In this document: positions 26,529 to 36,291 of the stretch, piece by piece
Numbering within the stretch: position 1 is the stretch's first letter
Layout of the letters: each line of letters starts with the position of its first letter
Made by a program: the position numbers and the translations under genes
DNA from: Scalindua sp964584595
Lineage (GTDB): Bacteria > Planctomycetota > Brocadiia > Brocadiales > Scalinduaceae
DNA: 64,000 nucleotides
NCBI GenBank assembly: GCA_964584595.1
Contig: CAZPAM010000002.1
Span: forward strand, 62,001-126,000
Direction: 5' to 3'
Notes under the pieces: model-generated
What the model saw: the letters and a program-made list of their open reading frames with translations, nothing else
What the model was told of the DNA's origin: nothing
The model's database searches: none

Positions 26529-27628
26529 TGCTGTTCTTCCAGAGACTCTATTATCCTGCTACAAGCAATACGAATGTCTTCTGTTGTGTTCAAAGTGGAG
26601 CTTGGCAGGCACAACCCCCTCTCGTATATTTTATATGAATTTTCATACTCTCCAAGCCTGCACTTTTTATACGGAGGAAATTCCACTAAAGGCATGAAAA
26701 CCCTTCTCACAGGAACACCTTTCTCTTTTAAACTTGCCTGCATAACATTAACATCTACGTTTTTATTAAAAGTAACACATGTAAACCACCAGGAACTTTC
26801 TGTACCATCATATTCTTTTTGAAACGATATATGATCCACTCCCCCCAGTTCCTCTTTGTATACAACATGTAAACGCTTTTTTCTTTCTAATAGTTCGTCT
26901 AATCTCTCCATCTGTGCTAACCCCATTGATGCACTTATATTAGTCATCCTGTAATTAAAACCAATTTCTGGATGAAAATATCCCTTGTCGATATCCCTTG
27001 CCTGGTTTACAAGAAACCTTATATGATCCATTCTCTTATTGTTATTTCCGGTTATCATACCACCACTACCAGTAGTAATGGTCTTGTTTCCATTAAAACT
27101 AAAGCATCCTAAATCTCCAAAGGTACCTGTATATTGGCCATTATACGTCGCACCCAGACTTTCCGTGGTATCCTCTATTACATAAAGGTTATACTTTTTA
27201 GCAATATCCATTATTGAATCCATGGTGCAGGGGTTACCATAAAGGTGTACCGGTATAATTGCCCTTGTTTTCTTTGTAATACTTTCTTCAATCTTATATG
27301 GGTCTATATTCCACGTTTCAATATCTACATCAACGAAGACAGGCTGTGCACCTACATATACAACAGGGTTAACTGTAGCAATGAACGTCAAGGCCGGGAC
27401 TATGACCTCATCACCTTTACCTATTCCCAGCTCATGCAAGGCTACATGAAGGGCTGCTGTACCACTCTGGGTAGAGACTGCTCTCTTCATATTCACATAA
27501 TCAGCAAATATTTCTTCAAACTTTGGTACGTTTGGACCAAAGGTTGATATAAAACCACTATCAATGGTATTATTCAAATATTCCTTCTCTAATTCTCCAA
27601 CATTTGGAGCATCCAGTTCAAGCTTCAC
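26525..27628 (-). CDS. DegT/DnrJ/EryC1-family sugar aminotransferase (LegC-like)
   Basis: A 367-residue PLP enzyme. STQSGTAALHVAL binds phosphate, EDTTESLGATY supplies the pyridine-contact aspartate, and SFNGNKTITTG carries the Schiff-base lysine at K182. It likely aminates a 4-keto sugar nucleotide, as LegC does in legionaminate synthesis. It lies three bases downstream of the SDR gene and overlaps the acyltransferase, forming a typical keto-sugar, amino-sugar, acyl-amino-sugar order. Confidence 0.85.
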   Translation of the reverse strand: MKLELDAPNVGELEKEYLNNTIDSGFISTFGPNVPKFEEIFADYVNMKRAVSTQSGTAALHVALHELGIGKGDEVIVPALTFIATVNPVVYVGAQPVFVDVDIETWNIDPYKIEESITKKTRAIIPVHLYGNPCTMDSIMDIAKKYNLYVIEDTTESLGATYNGQYTGTFGDLGCFSFNGNKTITTGSGGMITGNNNKRMDHIRFLVNQARDIDKGYFHPEIGFNYRMTNISASMGLAQMERLDELLERKKRLHVVYKEELGGVDHISFQKEYDGTESSWWFTCVTFNKNVDVNVMQASLKEKGVPVRRVFMPLVEFPPYKKCRLGEYENSYKIYERGLCLPSSTLNTTEDIRIACSRIIESLEEQQ

Positions 27629-27631
27629 TCT

Positions 27632-28606
27632 CTATTCCCCAAGGTTTGGAAGGGTATTGTAATAGACATTATCCTTTGGATCACTTATCAGACCCATCTT
27701 CAATAAATCTACTATTTCCTTAACTCCGTCTCTGAGTGTATGAGTCTTTTTTATATCCAGGTTTTCTGCCAGTTTCGAAAAATCTACCTGGTAATCTCTG
27801 GCGTCTTTACCTTTATCCACTACTTCAATCTTAACATCTGGTACATACTCTCTGACTATCTCCGCTATCTGTATCTTCTGGTAGTTTTCACCGTCAAATC
27901 CCACATTGAACACATTATTCTTGACCTTGTCAAAACTCTCAATTATGCCAACTATCACATTTGCAACATCGAAGGCATGAATATATGGACGATATGTATA
28001 TGGCATGAAAATATCCAGATAGTGGTTGATATAGGCATTTAATGTAAAATCATTCACTGTCAGGTCAAACCTCATCCTTGATGAAGCCCCGTATACAGTT
28101 GACAACCTGCATATTGACCAGTCAAGATCCTTTACTTCATCCATCAGGAATCTCTCAATCTCTACTTTCGCCTCAGAATAAGGTGAAAGTGGTTTTAATG
28201 TTGTCTCCTCATTTGCAATACCGTCGGATATTCCATAATTGGAACAGGTCGAAAAGAATATAAAACCCTTCACCCCTGCAAGTCTCGCCCTGTTTATTAA
28301 CTTTATTGAAGCATCGTAATTAACCTTCCTGGCAATCTCAGGAAACTTCTTACAGGCAGGATCACCAACTACTCCAGCGGTGTGAATGACGAAATCTACT
28401 CCTCCCAGCAGGTTTTCCAATAAATCATCATCGCATATATCTCCTTTGGTAAATTCGTAACGTGGATCAGCAAAATTGATTAATGGCACTTCATTACTAA
28501 ACCAGAGTATATCAACGGCCTTCACCGCGTACCCCTTTTGTAATGATAAATTACATATAACATTCCCTATATATCCTGCTCCACCTGTTATCAAAATGGT
28601 TGTCAT
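27632..28606 (-). CDS. NAD-dependent epimerase/dehydratase (extended SDR)
   Basis: A 324-residue extended short-chain dehydrogenase. TGGAGYIG binds the dinucleotide, STCSNYG provides the catalytic Ser/Thr strand, and Y143-x3-K147 is the catalytic pair. By operon position it would supply the keto substrate of the aminotransferase, the role of LegB. Its sequence does not clearly carry LegB-specific motifs, so 4,6-dehydratase activity is only inferred; epimerase is the alternative. Confidence 0.75.
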   Translation of the reverse strand: MTTILITGGAGYIGNVICNLSLQKGYAVKAVDILWFSNEVPLINFADPRYEFTKGDICDDDLLENLLGGVDFVIHTAGVVGDPACKKFPEIARKVNYDASIKLINRARLAGVKGFIFFSTCSNYGISDGIANEETTLKPLSPYSEAKVEIERFLMDEVKDLDWSICRLSTVYGASSRMRFDLTVNDFTLNAYINHYLDIFMPYTYRPYIHAFDVANVIVGIIESFDKVKNNVFNVGFDGENYQKIQIAEIVREYVPDVKIEVVDKGKDARDYQVDFSKLAENLDIKKTHTLRDGVKEIVDLLKMGLISDPKDNVYYNTLPNLGE

Positions 28607-28674
28607 ACTAGTCTCCTTGCGTTACTGATTAATATTCCTTTACCAGATAATAACTGCTACGATAACATCCTGGA

Positions 28675-31083
28675 TTAACGTTTTCTCAATCCTGATATAT
28701 TAGATACAAGGATTATAATGGGTATACCAACAAGGGTACATAGGCCAATTTTCAAACCAACATTAAAAGGAATTGGGTTATATACGAACTTTATTATGTG
28801 TTTACCCTCAGGAATAACAACCGCCCTCAAGACAGTATTTGCCTTCATGATTTTTGTTTCTTTCCTATCAACAGAAGCTTTCCATCCCGGATAGAACAAA
28901 TCAGTGAAAACCAGAATACCACTTGATGGAGAGGAAACATTTAAAATAACCTTTTGCGGTGAATATTTTTTTATCTCAATAACAGCACTGCCATGAGCAC
29001 CGGTTGATCCACCGTCCAACCCTGGTGGTTCTTTATCAAGCACCACAAGATCCCGTGGGTGAAAATCTTTACTTTTCAAGAGTGCTAGAGCTTCTTTTTC
29101 ATCACTAATTATTTTGTAATTTGAAACAAAGAATGCACGAGGCAATGATTCTTCATTCTTATATACATTGATCTGCTCATCTGTATATACCAACTCTAAC
29201 CGGCTGTCATCCATATCCTTCTTAGCCAGGATATACTTCACATTCAACAGGCTCAGCAGATTAAAACTTTCATCTAACGAATCCAAAGACGGCTCAAATC
29301 GACCTAAAGAGTCATCTATGCATCCCAAATCACCCAAAAGCTTATTATAACTATTCATTACTAGAGGACTGTAAGCACCAACAACAGGAACCTGGAAAAA
29401 CATATTATAATTGGGTATATATCTTGAATATCTGCCCTGCAGTGCCTTTGGCATAAAACAATAAACCCTATGCAAACTTGTATCTTTTTTTAGAAACTCT
29501 ATTGCTCCCGGCGCTTTTAAAGTTTCATTGATTGGGGCCCTATCTCCTCTAAAAGTACCCGAAAAAAAGCTAAAGATATACAGATCGATGACGATTAATC
29601 CAATACATGCAAACTTAAAAATACGCAATGAAACCATTCTTCTTACATAGATAATGATAAATATTGATATTATAAGAATCAGTATTGATAATATGTTAAA
29701 TGTATCAAATATATATGTCTTTGATACTAACATTTGATATACGTCACTAACCTTTTCGTAATAAACATCCAATGTTTTCCTGTGAAAGGGCTGTCCATAG
29801 ACTTTTTTTTCTACATAATTTCTACCAAAATTTATAAAAAACCCCTTACCATAATACAAAATTGTGTTTGTAATAATCAAGACTGCGACCGCACCTGCAG
29901 ATATATAATATATTATCTTTTTGAATCTTGTGTGCTGTTTCCCTTCTGCGGGAGACGAGCAATATTTATCAAAACCATAGCCCGCCAGGACTGCAAGTGA
30001 AAAAGCGGTAAAGAACAAAAATTTCGAAGGAACCCTAAGCCCGTAAAACCCGATAGCCTTGATAAGCCATACATATAAAGGACTATATTTTCCAAATGCT
30101 AAAAGCAATGAAAGAATAGCGAGAAAAATAAAGAACTTACCAAATCTATCCTTTTTACAGAAAATCAATATGAAGCAAAGAAAAAAGGGGATAATCCCTA
30201 TATATAATATTTCTCCAGAGTAGTTAGTACATCGCGGAAAAAGCAACTGAATCAATCCAAACGGAATATAAGAACCTACGGTGCTGAATCCAATTCCGAG
30301 ATCCATACGGCCTGACAATTGGCTTAGTTCTATAGTAGCAAACAATTGTGCAGCAGTAAGACCGAGTGCAACAATTGCGCCTATCAGATATAGCGAAGAA
30401 ACTATAACACCTTTTTTTAAACCATTATCCTTTAAAAAGTAGAAAATCAAGTGTGCAAGGAAGTAAATGGTTGAGATTATAATTGAGTACAACGCAATTT
30501 GATGATAGCCTGCCAGAATCTGGAAACTCAGAAAAACTCCTATCAGAATTCCATAGGATATCTCTCTTTTTTCAAACAGTTTCTCCGTAAAAAAAAGTAC
30601 AAGTGGAAACCAAACCAATACCTTCATCGACATCATACCGTAAAAACATCCTCCATAGCCGCTACCAAAGAGAAAAACCAAAACACTAATAGTGGCCCCT
30701 ACCTTGCTCATATTAATTTGTCTTGTATAAATATACATAAAAATACCGGCAAGGACAAAATGTAGAATTATGTTATAGGTATATGCAGCTTCAAAGGGAA
30801 GCAGGAAAAACAAGACGAGATTCGGCGGGTAAAATGCGCCAATCTGGCCTTCCGCCAGAATGGGGAAGCCACTGTGCATAGATGTTGTCCAGAGAGGAAA
30901 AGATAAATCCTTTATGGAGTCAGCAAGAAATTTAGACCATGGTACATGCTGTACACTATAGTCACCCAGGAGAAATGACTCCTGTAAAATGATAAATCTC
31001 CAGAAGAAAATAGAAATCACAAATACAAAAGTAATTGTGAATACATTTTCCTCTAAAAACAAAGTAACCTTTTCTTTATTCAC
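28675..31083 (-). CDS. YfhO-family membrane protein
   Basis: An 802-residue protein with about twelve membrane helices and a large C-terminal extracytoplasmic domain. The early loop FLLGDYSVQHVPWSKFLAD and SGFPILAEGQIGAFYPPNL, and the final domain with FTDLFYPGWKASVD, are typical of YfhO (PF09586), a GT-C-like family. Bacillus YfhO is linked to glycosylation of teichoic acids. Here it stands in the glycan region next to polyprenyl-sugar synthases. Confidence 0.8.
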   Translation of the reverse strand: MNKEKVTLFLEENVFTITFVFVISIFFWRFIILQESFLLGDYSVQHVPWSKFLADSIKDLSFPLWTTSMHSGFPILAEGQIGAFYPPNLVLFFLLPFEAAYTYNIILHFVLAGIFMYIYTRQINMSKVGATISVLVFLFGSGYGGCFYGMMSMKVLVWFPLVLFFTEKLFEKREISYGILIGVFLSFQILAGYHQIALYSIIISTIYFLAHLIFYFLKDNGLKKGVIVSSLYLIGAIVALGLTAAQLFATIELSQLSGRMDLGIGFSTVGSYIPFGLIQLLFPRCTNYSGEILYIGIIPFFLCFILIFCKKDRFGKFFIFLAILSLLLAFGKYSPLYVWLIKAIGFYGLRVPSKFLFFTAFSLAVLAGYGFDKYCSSPAEGKQHTRFKKIIYYISAGAVAVLIITNTILYYGKGFFINFGRNYVEKKVYGQPFHRKTLDVYYEKVSDVYQMLVSKTYIFDTFNILSILILIISIFIIIYVRRMVSLRIFKFACIGLIVIDLYIFSFFSGTFRGDRAPINETLKAPGAIEFLKKDTSLHRVYCFMPKALQGRYSRYIPNYNMFFQVPVVGAYSPLVMNSYNKLLGDLGCIDDSLGRFEPSLDSLDESFNLLSLLNVKYILAKKDMDDSRLELVYTDEQINVYKNEESLPRAFFVSNYKIISDEKEALALLKSKDFHPRDLVVLDKEPPGLDGGSTGAHGSAVIEIKKYSPQKVILNVSSPSSGILVFTDLFYPGWKASVDRKETKIMKANTVLRAVVIPEGKHIIKFVYNPIPFNVGLKIGLCTLVGIPIIILVSNISGLRKR

Positions 31084-31154
31084 CCTATCCTGTTAAGTAC
31101 TGAACAAATTTGCCAAGGCTCTATTTAGAATAAATTTCAACTGAGAAGTAGACT

Positions 31155-31871
31155 TTATTTCCCCGGTTTAACATGACCAAACCTGATTTGCAGAACATCC
31201 AAAAACATCTTCGATGAATCCCGAATCAACCTGACTTTACTTCCTGTGGAGTTAAACCAACGGATCGGAACCTCCTTTACCTTTAGTCCCAGGTGTTTGG
31301 CAATATACAAGACTTCTACATCAAAAGAAAATCGACAGGACTTTAAGGCCTTAAATACTTCCAATGCAGCATTTCTCTGAAAACATTTAAATCCACATTG
31401 AGTATCATAATAATCTAAATTAAGGACTAGTTGAATAAACTTATTAAATGATTTCCCCATGAGTTGACGGTACCATGCCTGATATATCTTAATTTGTGAC
31501 TCTGGCATAGCTCTTGAACCTATTGCAATTTGATAACCATTCTCCAACCAATAGAGCAACTTATCAACTTCTTCTATAGGAGTTGAGAAATCCGCGTCTG
31601 TAAACAAAACAACATCCCCCTTGCTCGCAAGTACACCATTTCTAACAGAGCACCCTTTTCCCTGATTGACTTCATTTTCCAGAATTACGAGGTTAGTGAT
31701 TTTCTGTGAATACGCCCTTACCAAATCCACTGTCTTATCATTACTACCATCATCTACCACTATTAATTCGAAATCATATCCCTGCTTCTTCAGGTAATCA
31801 TCTGTTTTTGTCAATGACTCCCCTATTCTCTTCTCTTCATTATAAGCTGGTATTACTACTGACAAATACAT
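31155..31871 (-). CDS. GT2 polyprenyl-phosphate glucosyltransferase-like (ALG5/DPG synthase type)
   Basis: A 238-residue GT2. It has SVVIPAYNEEKRIGESL, VVDDGSNDKT, the DxD segment FTDADFSTPIEE, TQCGFKCFQRNA and KEVPIRWFNSTGSKV, the pattern of dolichyl-phosphate beta-glucosyltransferases. There are no membrane helices. It would charge polyprenyl phosphate with a hexose for the GT-C enzymes around it. Confidence 0.85.
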   Translation of the reverse strand: MYLSVVIPAYNEEKRIGESLTKTDDYLKKQGYDFELIVVDDGSNDKTVDLVRAYSQKITNLVILENEVNQGKGCSVRNGVLASKGDVVLFTDADFSTPIEEVDKLLYWLENGYQIAIGSRAMPESQIKIYQAWYRQLMGKSFNKFIQLVLNLDYYDTQCGFKCFQRNAALEVFKALKSCRFSFDVEVLYIAKHLGLKVKEVPIRWFNSTGSKVRLIRDSSKMFLDVLQIRFGHVKPGK

Positions 31872-31882
31872 TGTTTAATCTA

Positions 31883-33331
31883 TTAAGTTGTAAACCCTAT
31901 GGCTATTTTAAGTCCGTTAATATATCTTCTTATATCTTCGAAAGAACGCACACGTTTGACCTTCTCAAAGATAAAACGTAACCGGAAATAAAATTTCCTC
32001 ATAGCAAGTTTTTCTATGGCCAGAATTTCTTCTTCGTCTTTGTAACCGTATGGTACATATACAACCTCCCACATATTATATTTCGAGAAATCATCGCGCA
32101 ACTTTCCCGACTGCTTTGCTGTTTCATAAAGTTTTGTACCAGGATAAGGGGTAGTAATGCTGAATTGAGCATACTCCGGTTCAAGCTCAATGGCAAAATC
32201 AATTGTCTTTTTCGCAAGTTCAGGAGTTTCGCCGGGTAGTGCTATCATAAATGAAGCCCTGACTTCAATACCGGCATCCTTTGTCCATTTATTTACATTT
32301 CTTATCTGTTCCAGTGTAATTCCTTTATTTATATTATCCAGCAGCTGCTGGTTACCAGACTCATAACCATAAAAAATATTCCAACACCCGGCCTTCTTCA
32401 TAAGTTTCAGGATTTCAAGATTAACAGTATCAACCCTTGAATAACATGTCCATGTCACATTAACTTTATTCTCAATTAAGCAATTACAAAACCTCTCCAG
32501 CCATTTCTTATTAACAGTCATGGTATCATCCCAGAATGAGATTTCCTTTATATTATATTTAGATTTGACGTACTTAATGTCTTCTACCACTCTTTCCGGA
32601 GACCTCGCCCTGATCTTTCTTCCAAAAACCGAGTTATTAGAACAGAAACCACAATCAAACGGACAGCCACGAATAGATACCATATGAATTACAGGCTTGT
32701 TTAGATATTGATTTGGCAATGGTAAATATTTTTCTACTGGCAGCAAATCCCATGCTGGACTGGGTAAACTGTCTAAATCCTCAATCTGTTTTCTGGATTT
32801 ATTAATCTTGATATTGTTTTCTTTATCACGAAAGCCGATCCCGTCAATAGCCATTAAACTCTCAGTATCATTTAAGAACCACTCCTTCTTCCAGCCTTTT
32901 TCCTTGTATTTATTAATTACCTCAAGAAATGTCTCCTCTCCCTCTCCATAAACAAGGAGATCCAGGCCGTAATTCTCTTCAAGGGTATTATCAGGCATGA
33001 TTGACGCGTGGTGTCCTCCTATTATAGTCAAAACCCCTGGAAATCTTTCGGAGATACCCTTTGCGATCTGTACTGTTCTCTGAAATTGCGGTGTCATTGC
33101 TGTAATCCCAATCACCCTTGGTTGATGTCTTCCTATGTAATCCAATACCTGTCCTGAGTCCATATTTTCAGCCGGAGCATCCACAATACTGACTGCAAAA
33201 GAATGTTCCCTTATGTAAGAAGCAATACAGGCAAGCCCAAAAGGAGGTAAATGCCCCCCGACATCTCCAAGCTTTCTATTACCGTACCTTTCTTCTACTG
33301 ACAGCGGTGGAAATAATAAGAGAATGTCCAT
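31883..33331 (-). CDS. B12-binding domain radical SAM protein
   Basis: A 482-residue protein. The N-terminal cobalamin-type Rossmann domain (residues about 1-140, IIGGHHASIMPD) lacks the full DxHxxG motif in the part I can read. The radical SAM core has CPFDCGFC (cysteines 223, 227, 230) and ISFWDDTMTVN. The type is that of BchE/HpnJ-like enzymes acting on lipids or natural products. Its substrate here is unknown; a sugar or lipid modification is a guess from location. Confidence 0.78.
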   Translation of the reverse strand: MDILLLFPPLSVEERYGNRKLGDVGGHLPPFGLACIASYIREHSFAVSIVDAPAENMDSGQVLDYIGRHQPRVIGITAMTPQFQRTVQIAKGISERFPGVLTIIGGHHASIMPDNTLEENYGLDLLVYGEGEETFLEVINKYKEKGWKKEWFLNDTESLMAIDGIGFRDKENNIKINKSRKQIEDLDSLPSPAWDLLPVEKYLPLPNQYLNKPVIHMVSIRGCPFDCGFCSNNSVFGRKIRARSPERVVEDIKYVKSKYNIKEISFWDDTMTVNKKWLERFCNCLIENKVNVTWTCYSRVDTVNLEILKLMKKAGCWNIFYGYESGNQQLLDNINKGITLEQIRNVNKWTKDAGIEVRASFMIALPGETPELAKKTIDFAIELEPEYAQFSITTPYPGTKLYETAKQSGKLRDDFSKYNMWEVVYVPYGYKDEEEILAIEKLAMRKFYFRLRFIFEKVKRVRSFEDIRRYINGLKIAIGFTT

Positions 33332-33482
33332 AATACAAACAAAGAATTAGATACTTTTAAAATAAATACTACAGGATATAGAAAGAGAATTAATTGGTTT
33401 CAGAAAAGGTGTTTCTGCATATGGATGCTATATTAAGAAAAAATAAACATATTACATACTTACTACGGAAAAAGTTGTAATC

Positions 33483-33506
33483 TTTGTTTCTTTGTTTCTT
33501 TGTTTC
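33483..33506. repeat. Three tandem copies of an octanucleotide (TTTGTTTC)
   Basis: Three exact 8-base copies end on the stop codon of the 590-residue membrane gene. They lie after the coding region, so they cannot switch its frame. Confidence 0.8.
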
Positions 33507-35277
33507 AATTTCCGGAGTCCAATTTATATATATAAATTATTTCTCCGTTTCTTTCCCGCGCGTAAAGCTCTTCGCTTTTCAATGGCCCGCCAGTTCTTGT
33601 CACATTGCTTACCGAGAACTTTCTTTCTTTATCTTTATATGGAGTAAACCTTGCAACAATTTCTCCTTTTTCCTTCAATTCTGAAAATAATTTCTCTTTG
33701 TCAAAAGGTATACCCTGATTAGTCACCACAACGTATTCGATACCATTATCCCGCAAGTAATTGAACTCAAATGGGATAACAGGACGGGCAAATAAGAACT
33801 CACTACTGGGATCAGTGCCTTCTTTAATTGGAAAATATAAGTTATAGTAGGGGCTTTCCCCCACTATGCTAATCAGCAATCGAATTCCTTTTTCTTGAGC
33901 AGGACTTAACCTCTTTTCCAGAACACGTTTGCCAAATACATTTACTATCTTTATCTTTGAAACATAATTTAATTTATCCTCAAGCTGTTCTTTACTTTGG
34001 TATAACTTAGGAGCATGAAAAGGGTGATCAATAGCAATCTTTGTCCCATAAGGAATTTTATCCTCTATCCATTCCTTTGCTAATGTTCTTGTATCTTTTT
34101 TAGAAAAGATATAATCCGAATAAACAGACTTAATACCTGATGGCAAAACCACCATAACAGAAACCACCGTAATCAATATTTTTGCTTTCGTGGTTGGCAC
34201 ACTTTCTCTAAATATTATTGATTCCAAAAACCATGCAGCAAGAACCAACAGAAATGGAACTAATGGAAGAACATACCTGGCATGCTGTTGACTAAAGATC
34301 ACGGTAGATAAATAATACACAAGAGGAAAGGAAGCAAAAACAACTAATTTCCCGGAATGTTTATAAAAAGAGTAAAGAAAACCAATAAGGCATAATACAG
34401 ATAATGGCACACCTAATCCTTGAAATAAAGAGTGTCTCAAATGATATAAAAAACCTTGTGGGGTTTGTGAATGAGCTTGACTAAGAAAAGAATTTAGAAA
34501 AAATTTCATGTCTATTATACAGAAAGGGTTAAGTACAATAAAAGTCAATACCATAAATACTAAAGACAAAATAATCTTTGAATTAACCACTTTAATCTTG
34601 CCAGAATTTTTATTTGTAAAATAATATATTAAGTGTCCTATTATGAGGGGTACTATAATTAAAGCAGCATTGTACTTAACCGCTATTGCAATTCCGGCAA
34701 AGCATCCAGCCAGGACATAATCCCTTCTCAAACCTGTCTCAAGAAATTTATAAATAAAAATATATGTTAAAATAAGAAATAAGATCATGGTTATATCAAA
34801 ATATATGTAATGTGAATTCCGCACATGCAAGAAAGCTAAAGCAAGGAAAAAAGCACTTATAATACCAACCGCTTTAGAAAACACATTCTTGCCTAAGATA
34901 TAGGCAAAAAAGACTGAAGCTGTACCTGCTATAACGCCAACAGTTATCCTGCCGATTAAATAAAATGACGTGGGATCTTCAAAAAAGAGAGTTTGGAAAT
35001 CAACAATAGAACCGAAGAACCCGAAAACTCTGCCTATCAAATAGAAAACTCCGTACTCAAAGAATAACAGATATGAAACCAATGGTGGAACTTGGAAATA
35101 ATGTGGATTAAGATCCCACGTACTGTAAGCTATTGCGTGATTAACAACAATAGTTTCATCAGCATGATTGAGCCCTGGCAGACCGAATCGAACACCGTAC
35201 AGCCTGATCACAAGGCTGAGAACCAGAATCAGATAAAGGACCAGGTTGTCCTTCAAATGTGAAAAGGTTTTTTGCAA
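33505..35277 (-). CDS. GT39/ArnT-like polytopic membrane glycosyltransferase
   Basis: A 590-residue protein with about twelve membrane helices. LNHADETIVVNHAIAYS provides the acidic first-loop residues (DE) of the PMT/ArnT family. HVRNSHYIYFDI and a C-terminal soluble part follow. It would transfer a sugar from a polyprenyl phosphate carrier in the periplasm-like space. The frame opens with TTG at 35277 right after an in-frame TAA, and no ATG is near, so the TTG start is likely although no clear Shine-Dalgarno is seen. Confidence 0.7.
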   Translation of the reverse strand: MQKTFSHLKDNLVLYLILVLSLVIRLYGVRFGLPGLNHADETIVVNHAIAYSTWDLNPHYFQVPPLVSYLLFFEYGVFYLIGRVFGFFGSIVDFQTLFFEDPTSFYLIGRITVGVIAGTASVFFAYILGKNVFSKAVGIISAFFLALAFLHVRNSHYIYFDITMILFLILTYIFIYKFLETGLRRDYVLAGCFAGIAIAVKYNAALIIVPLIIGHLIYYFTNKNSGKIKVVNSKIILSLVFMVLTFIVLNPFCIIDMKFFLNSFLSQAHSQTPQGFLYHLRHSLFQGLGVPLSVLCLIGFLYSFYKHSGKLVVFASFPLVYYLSTVIFSQQHARYVLPLVPFLLVLAAWFLESIIFRESVPTTKAKILITVVSVMVVLPSGIKSVYSDYIFSKKDTRTLAKEWIEDKIPYGTKIAIDHPFHAPKLYQSKEQLEDKLNYVSKIKIVNVFGKRVLEKRLSPAQEKGIRLLISIVGESPYYNLYFPIKEGTDPSSEFLFARPVIPFEFNYLRDNGIEYVVVTNQGIPFDKEKLFSELKEKGEIVARFTPYKDKERKFSVSNVTRTGGPLKSEELYARERNGEIIYIYKLDSGN

Positions 35278-35457
35278 TTATGTATGCGATATAAGGAAAA
35301 AAGGTTGACGAATAAAAAAGCAGACATCCTTTCAAATTATTAATTGATTAAAGACAAATTAACGAAACCTGTACAGACCGCTTCCCTCTCAGTTACACAC
35401 AAAAATGCACATAACATCATATTGTACATAGACTTATAACAGCTATACTGCTATTAT

Positions 35458-36045
35458 TTATTCCCTAAGCGCTACAAGCTTCACATCTTCATACTCTTTA
35501 CAAAAACAATCTATCTCATTTTTATCAAAAGAGGCAAAGATCAAAACACTATCTTTGTTTTCAACAAACTCTTCCATCCCTATAACATTATAACCAAACC
35601 ACTCTTCACCCTCTTTTTCATCTTCAACTACATAAGTCAGCTCCAGGCCCAGCTCCTTCAGTACTATGAACAAAACTTCTGATATATGGTTTATCCCGTA
35701 TATTGAAACACTTTTCACTCCATCACCCTTAAGGTGCTCAACTTTTTCCTTGATTACCCTTTTAGCATCTAAGTAAAAGTGAATCGTGCTTTCTACCCTT
35801 TCGTATAATAAGCCCGACTTCTCCCTGGCCCCTTCCGGAGTAATCAAATACCTTATTTTCTTAGAATCTATATTCTTTATTGTGATCCAGCCTTTTTTGA
35901 CCATTTTTTTTAAGAGATGGTTTACCAATCCCAATGCAATCCCAACTTCTTTGGAAAGATCCCTTTGAGTAAGATGGCCGTTACCCTCTAACCTTTCCAA
36001 AATCTCTAATTCTCTAATATCCAAATTTCCAGATTTTTCTTTCAT
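35458..36045 (-). CDS. Winged-helix regulator of the EPS-associated MarR type with a C-terminal Rossmann-like domain
   Basis: A 195-residue protein. Residues about 10-90 form a winged helix (HLTQRDLSKEVGIALGLVNHLLKKM, as two helices, then KKIRYLITPEGAREK). Residues 105-190 (KSVSIYGINHISEVLFIVLKEL, VLIFASFD) resemble a small Rossmann-type sensing domain. Similar regulators are linked to exopolysaccharide loci. Two palindromes with identical arms lie upstream of its ATG, so autoregulation is likely. Confidence 0.75.
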   Translation of the reverse strand: MKEKSGNLDIRELEILERLEGNGHLTQRDLSKEVGIALGLVNHLLKKMVKKGWITIKNIDSKKIRYLITPEGAREKSGLLYERVESTIHFYLDAKRVIKEKVEHLKGDGVKSVSIYGINHISEVLFIVLKELGLELTYVVEDEKEGEEWFGYNVIGMEEFVENKDSVLIFASFDKNEIDCFCKEYEDVKLVALRE

Positions 36046-36113
36046 CTATATCACCATAAAAATTAAAACAACTTTGAAAATCTCATGAGGAAAATTATTC
36101 CTTTATGCCTGTC

Positions 36114-36128
36114 GTTCATGCAATGAAC
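36114..36128. promoter_or_regulatory. Palindromic operator candidate 1 (GTTCAT-N3-ATGAAC)
   Basis: A perfect 6-base inverted repeat with a three-base centre, about 70 bases upstream of the winged-helix regulator ATG. The same arms recur at 36194-36208. Size and symmetry suit a winged-helix dimer. Confidence 0.6.
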
Positions 36129-36193
36129 ACACATTAAAAATTTTTTTCTTAACAATACAGCTGTTTCAATCATAATCAAAACTTATATCGCAT

Positions 36194-36208
36194 GTTCATC
36201 ATATGAAC
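36194..36208. promoter_or_regulatory. Palindromic operator candidate 2 (GTTCAT-N3-ATGAAC)
   Basis: The second copy, with identical arms, is centred 80 bases from the first in the same intergenic region. Only the three central bases differ (CAT versus GCA). Confidence 0.6.
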
Positions 36209-36291
36209 GCTAATTTTAAAAAAAAACTCTTATTTGTCAACAGTTTTTTTTGCTAATATACTATATATTGTACTTTTTGGCAAAATAGCTA

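Noticed and set aside
27632..28606. Firm naming as LegB 4,6-dehydratase.
   Set aside because: Only general extended-SDR motifs are visible; specific LegB features were not recognised, so the role rests on gene order.
33483..33506. Octanucleotide tandem repeat as a phase-variation switch.
   Set aside because: It ends on the stop codon and continues outside the coding region, so copy-number change would not alter the reading frame, and it is not placed in a promoter.
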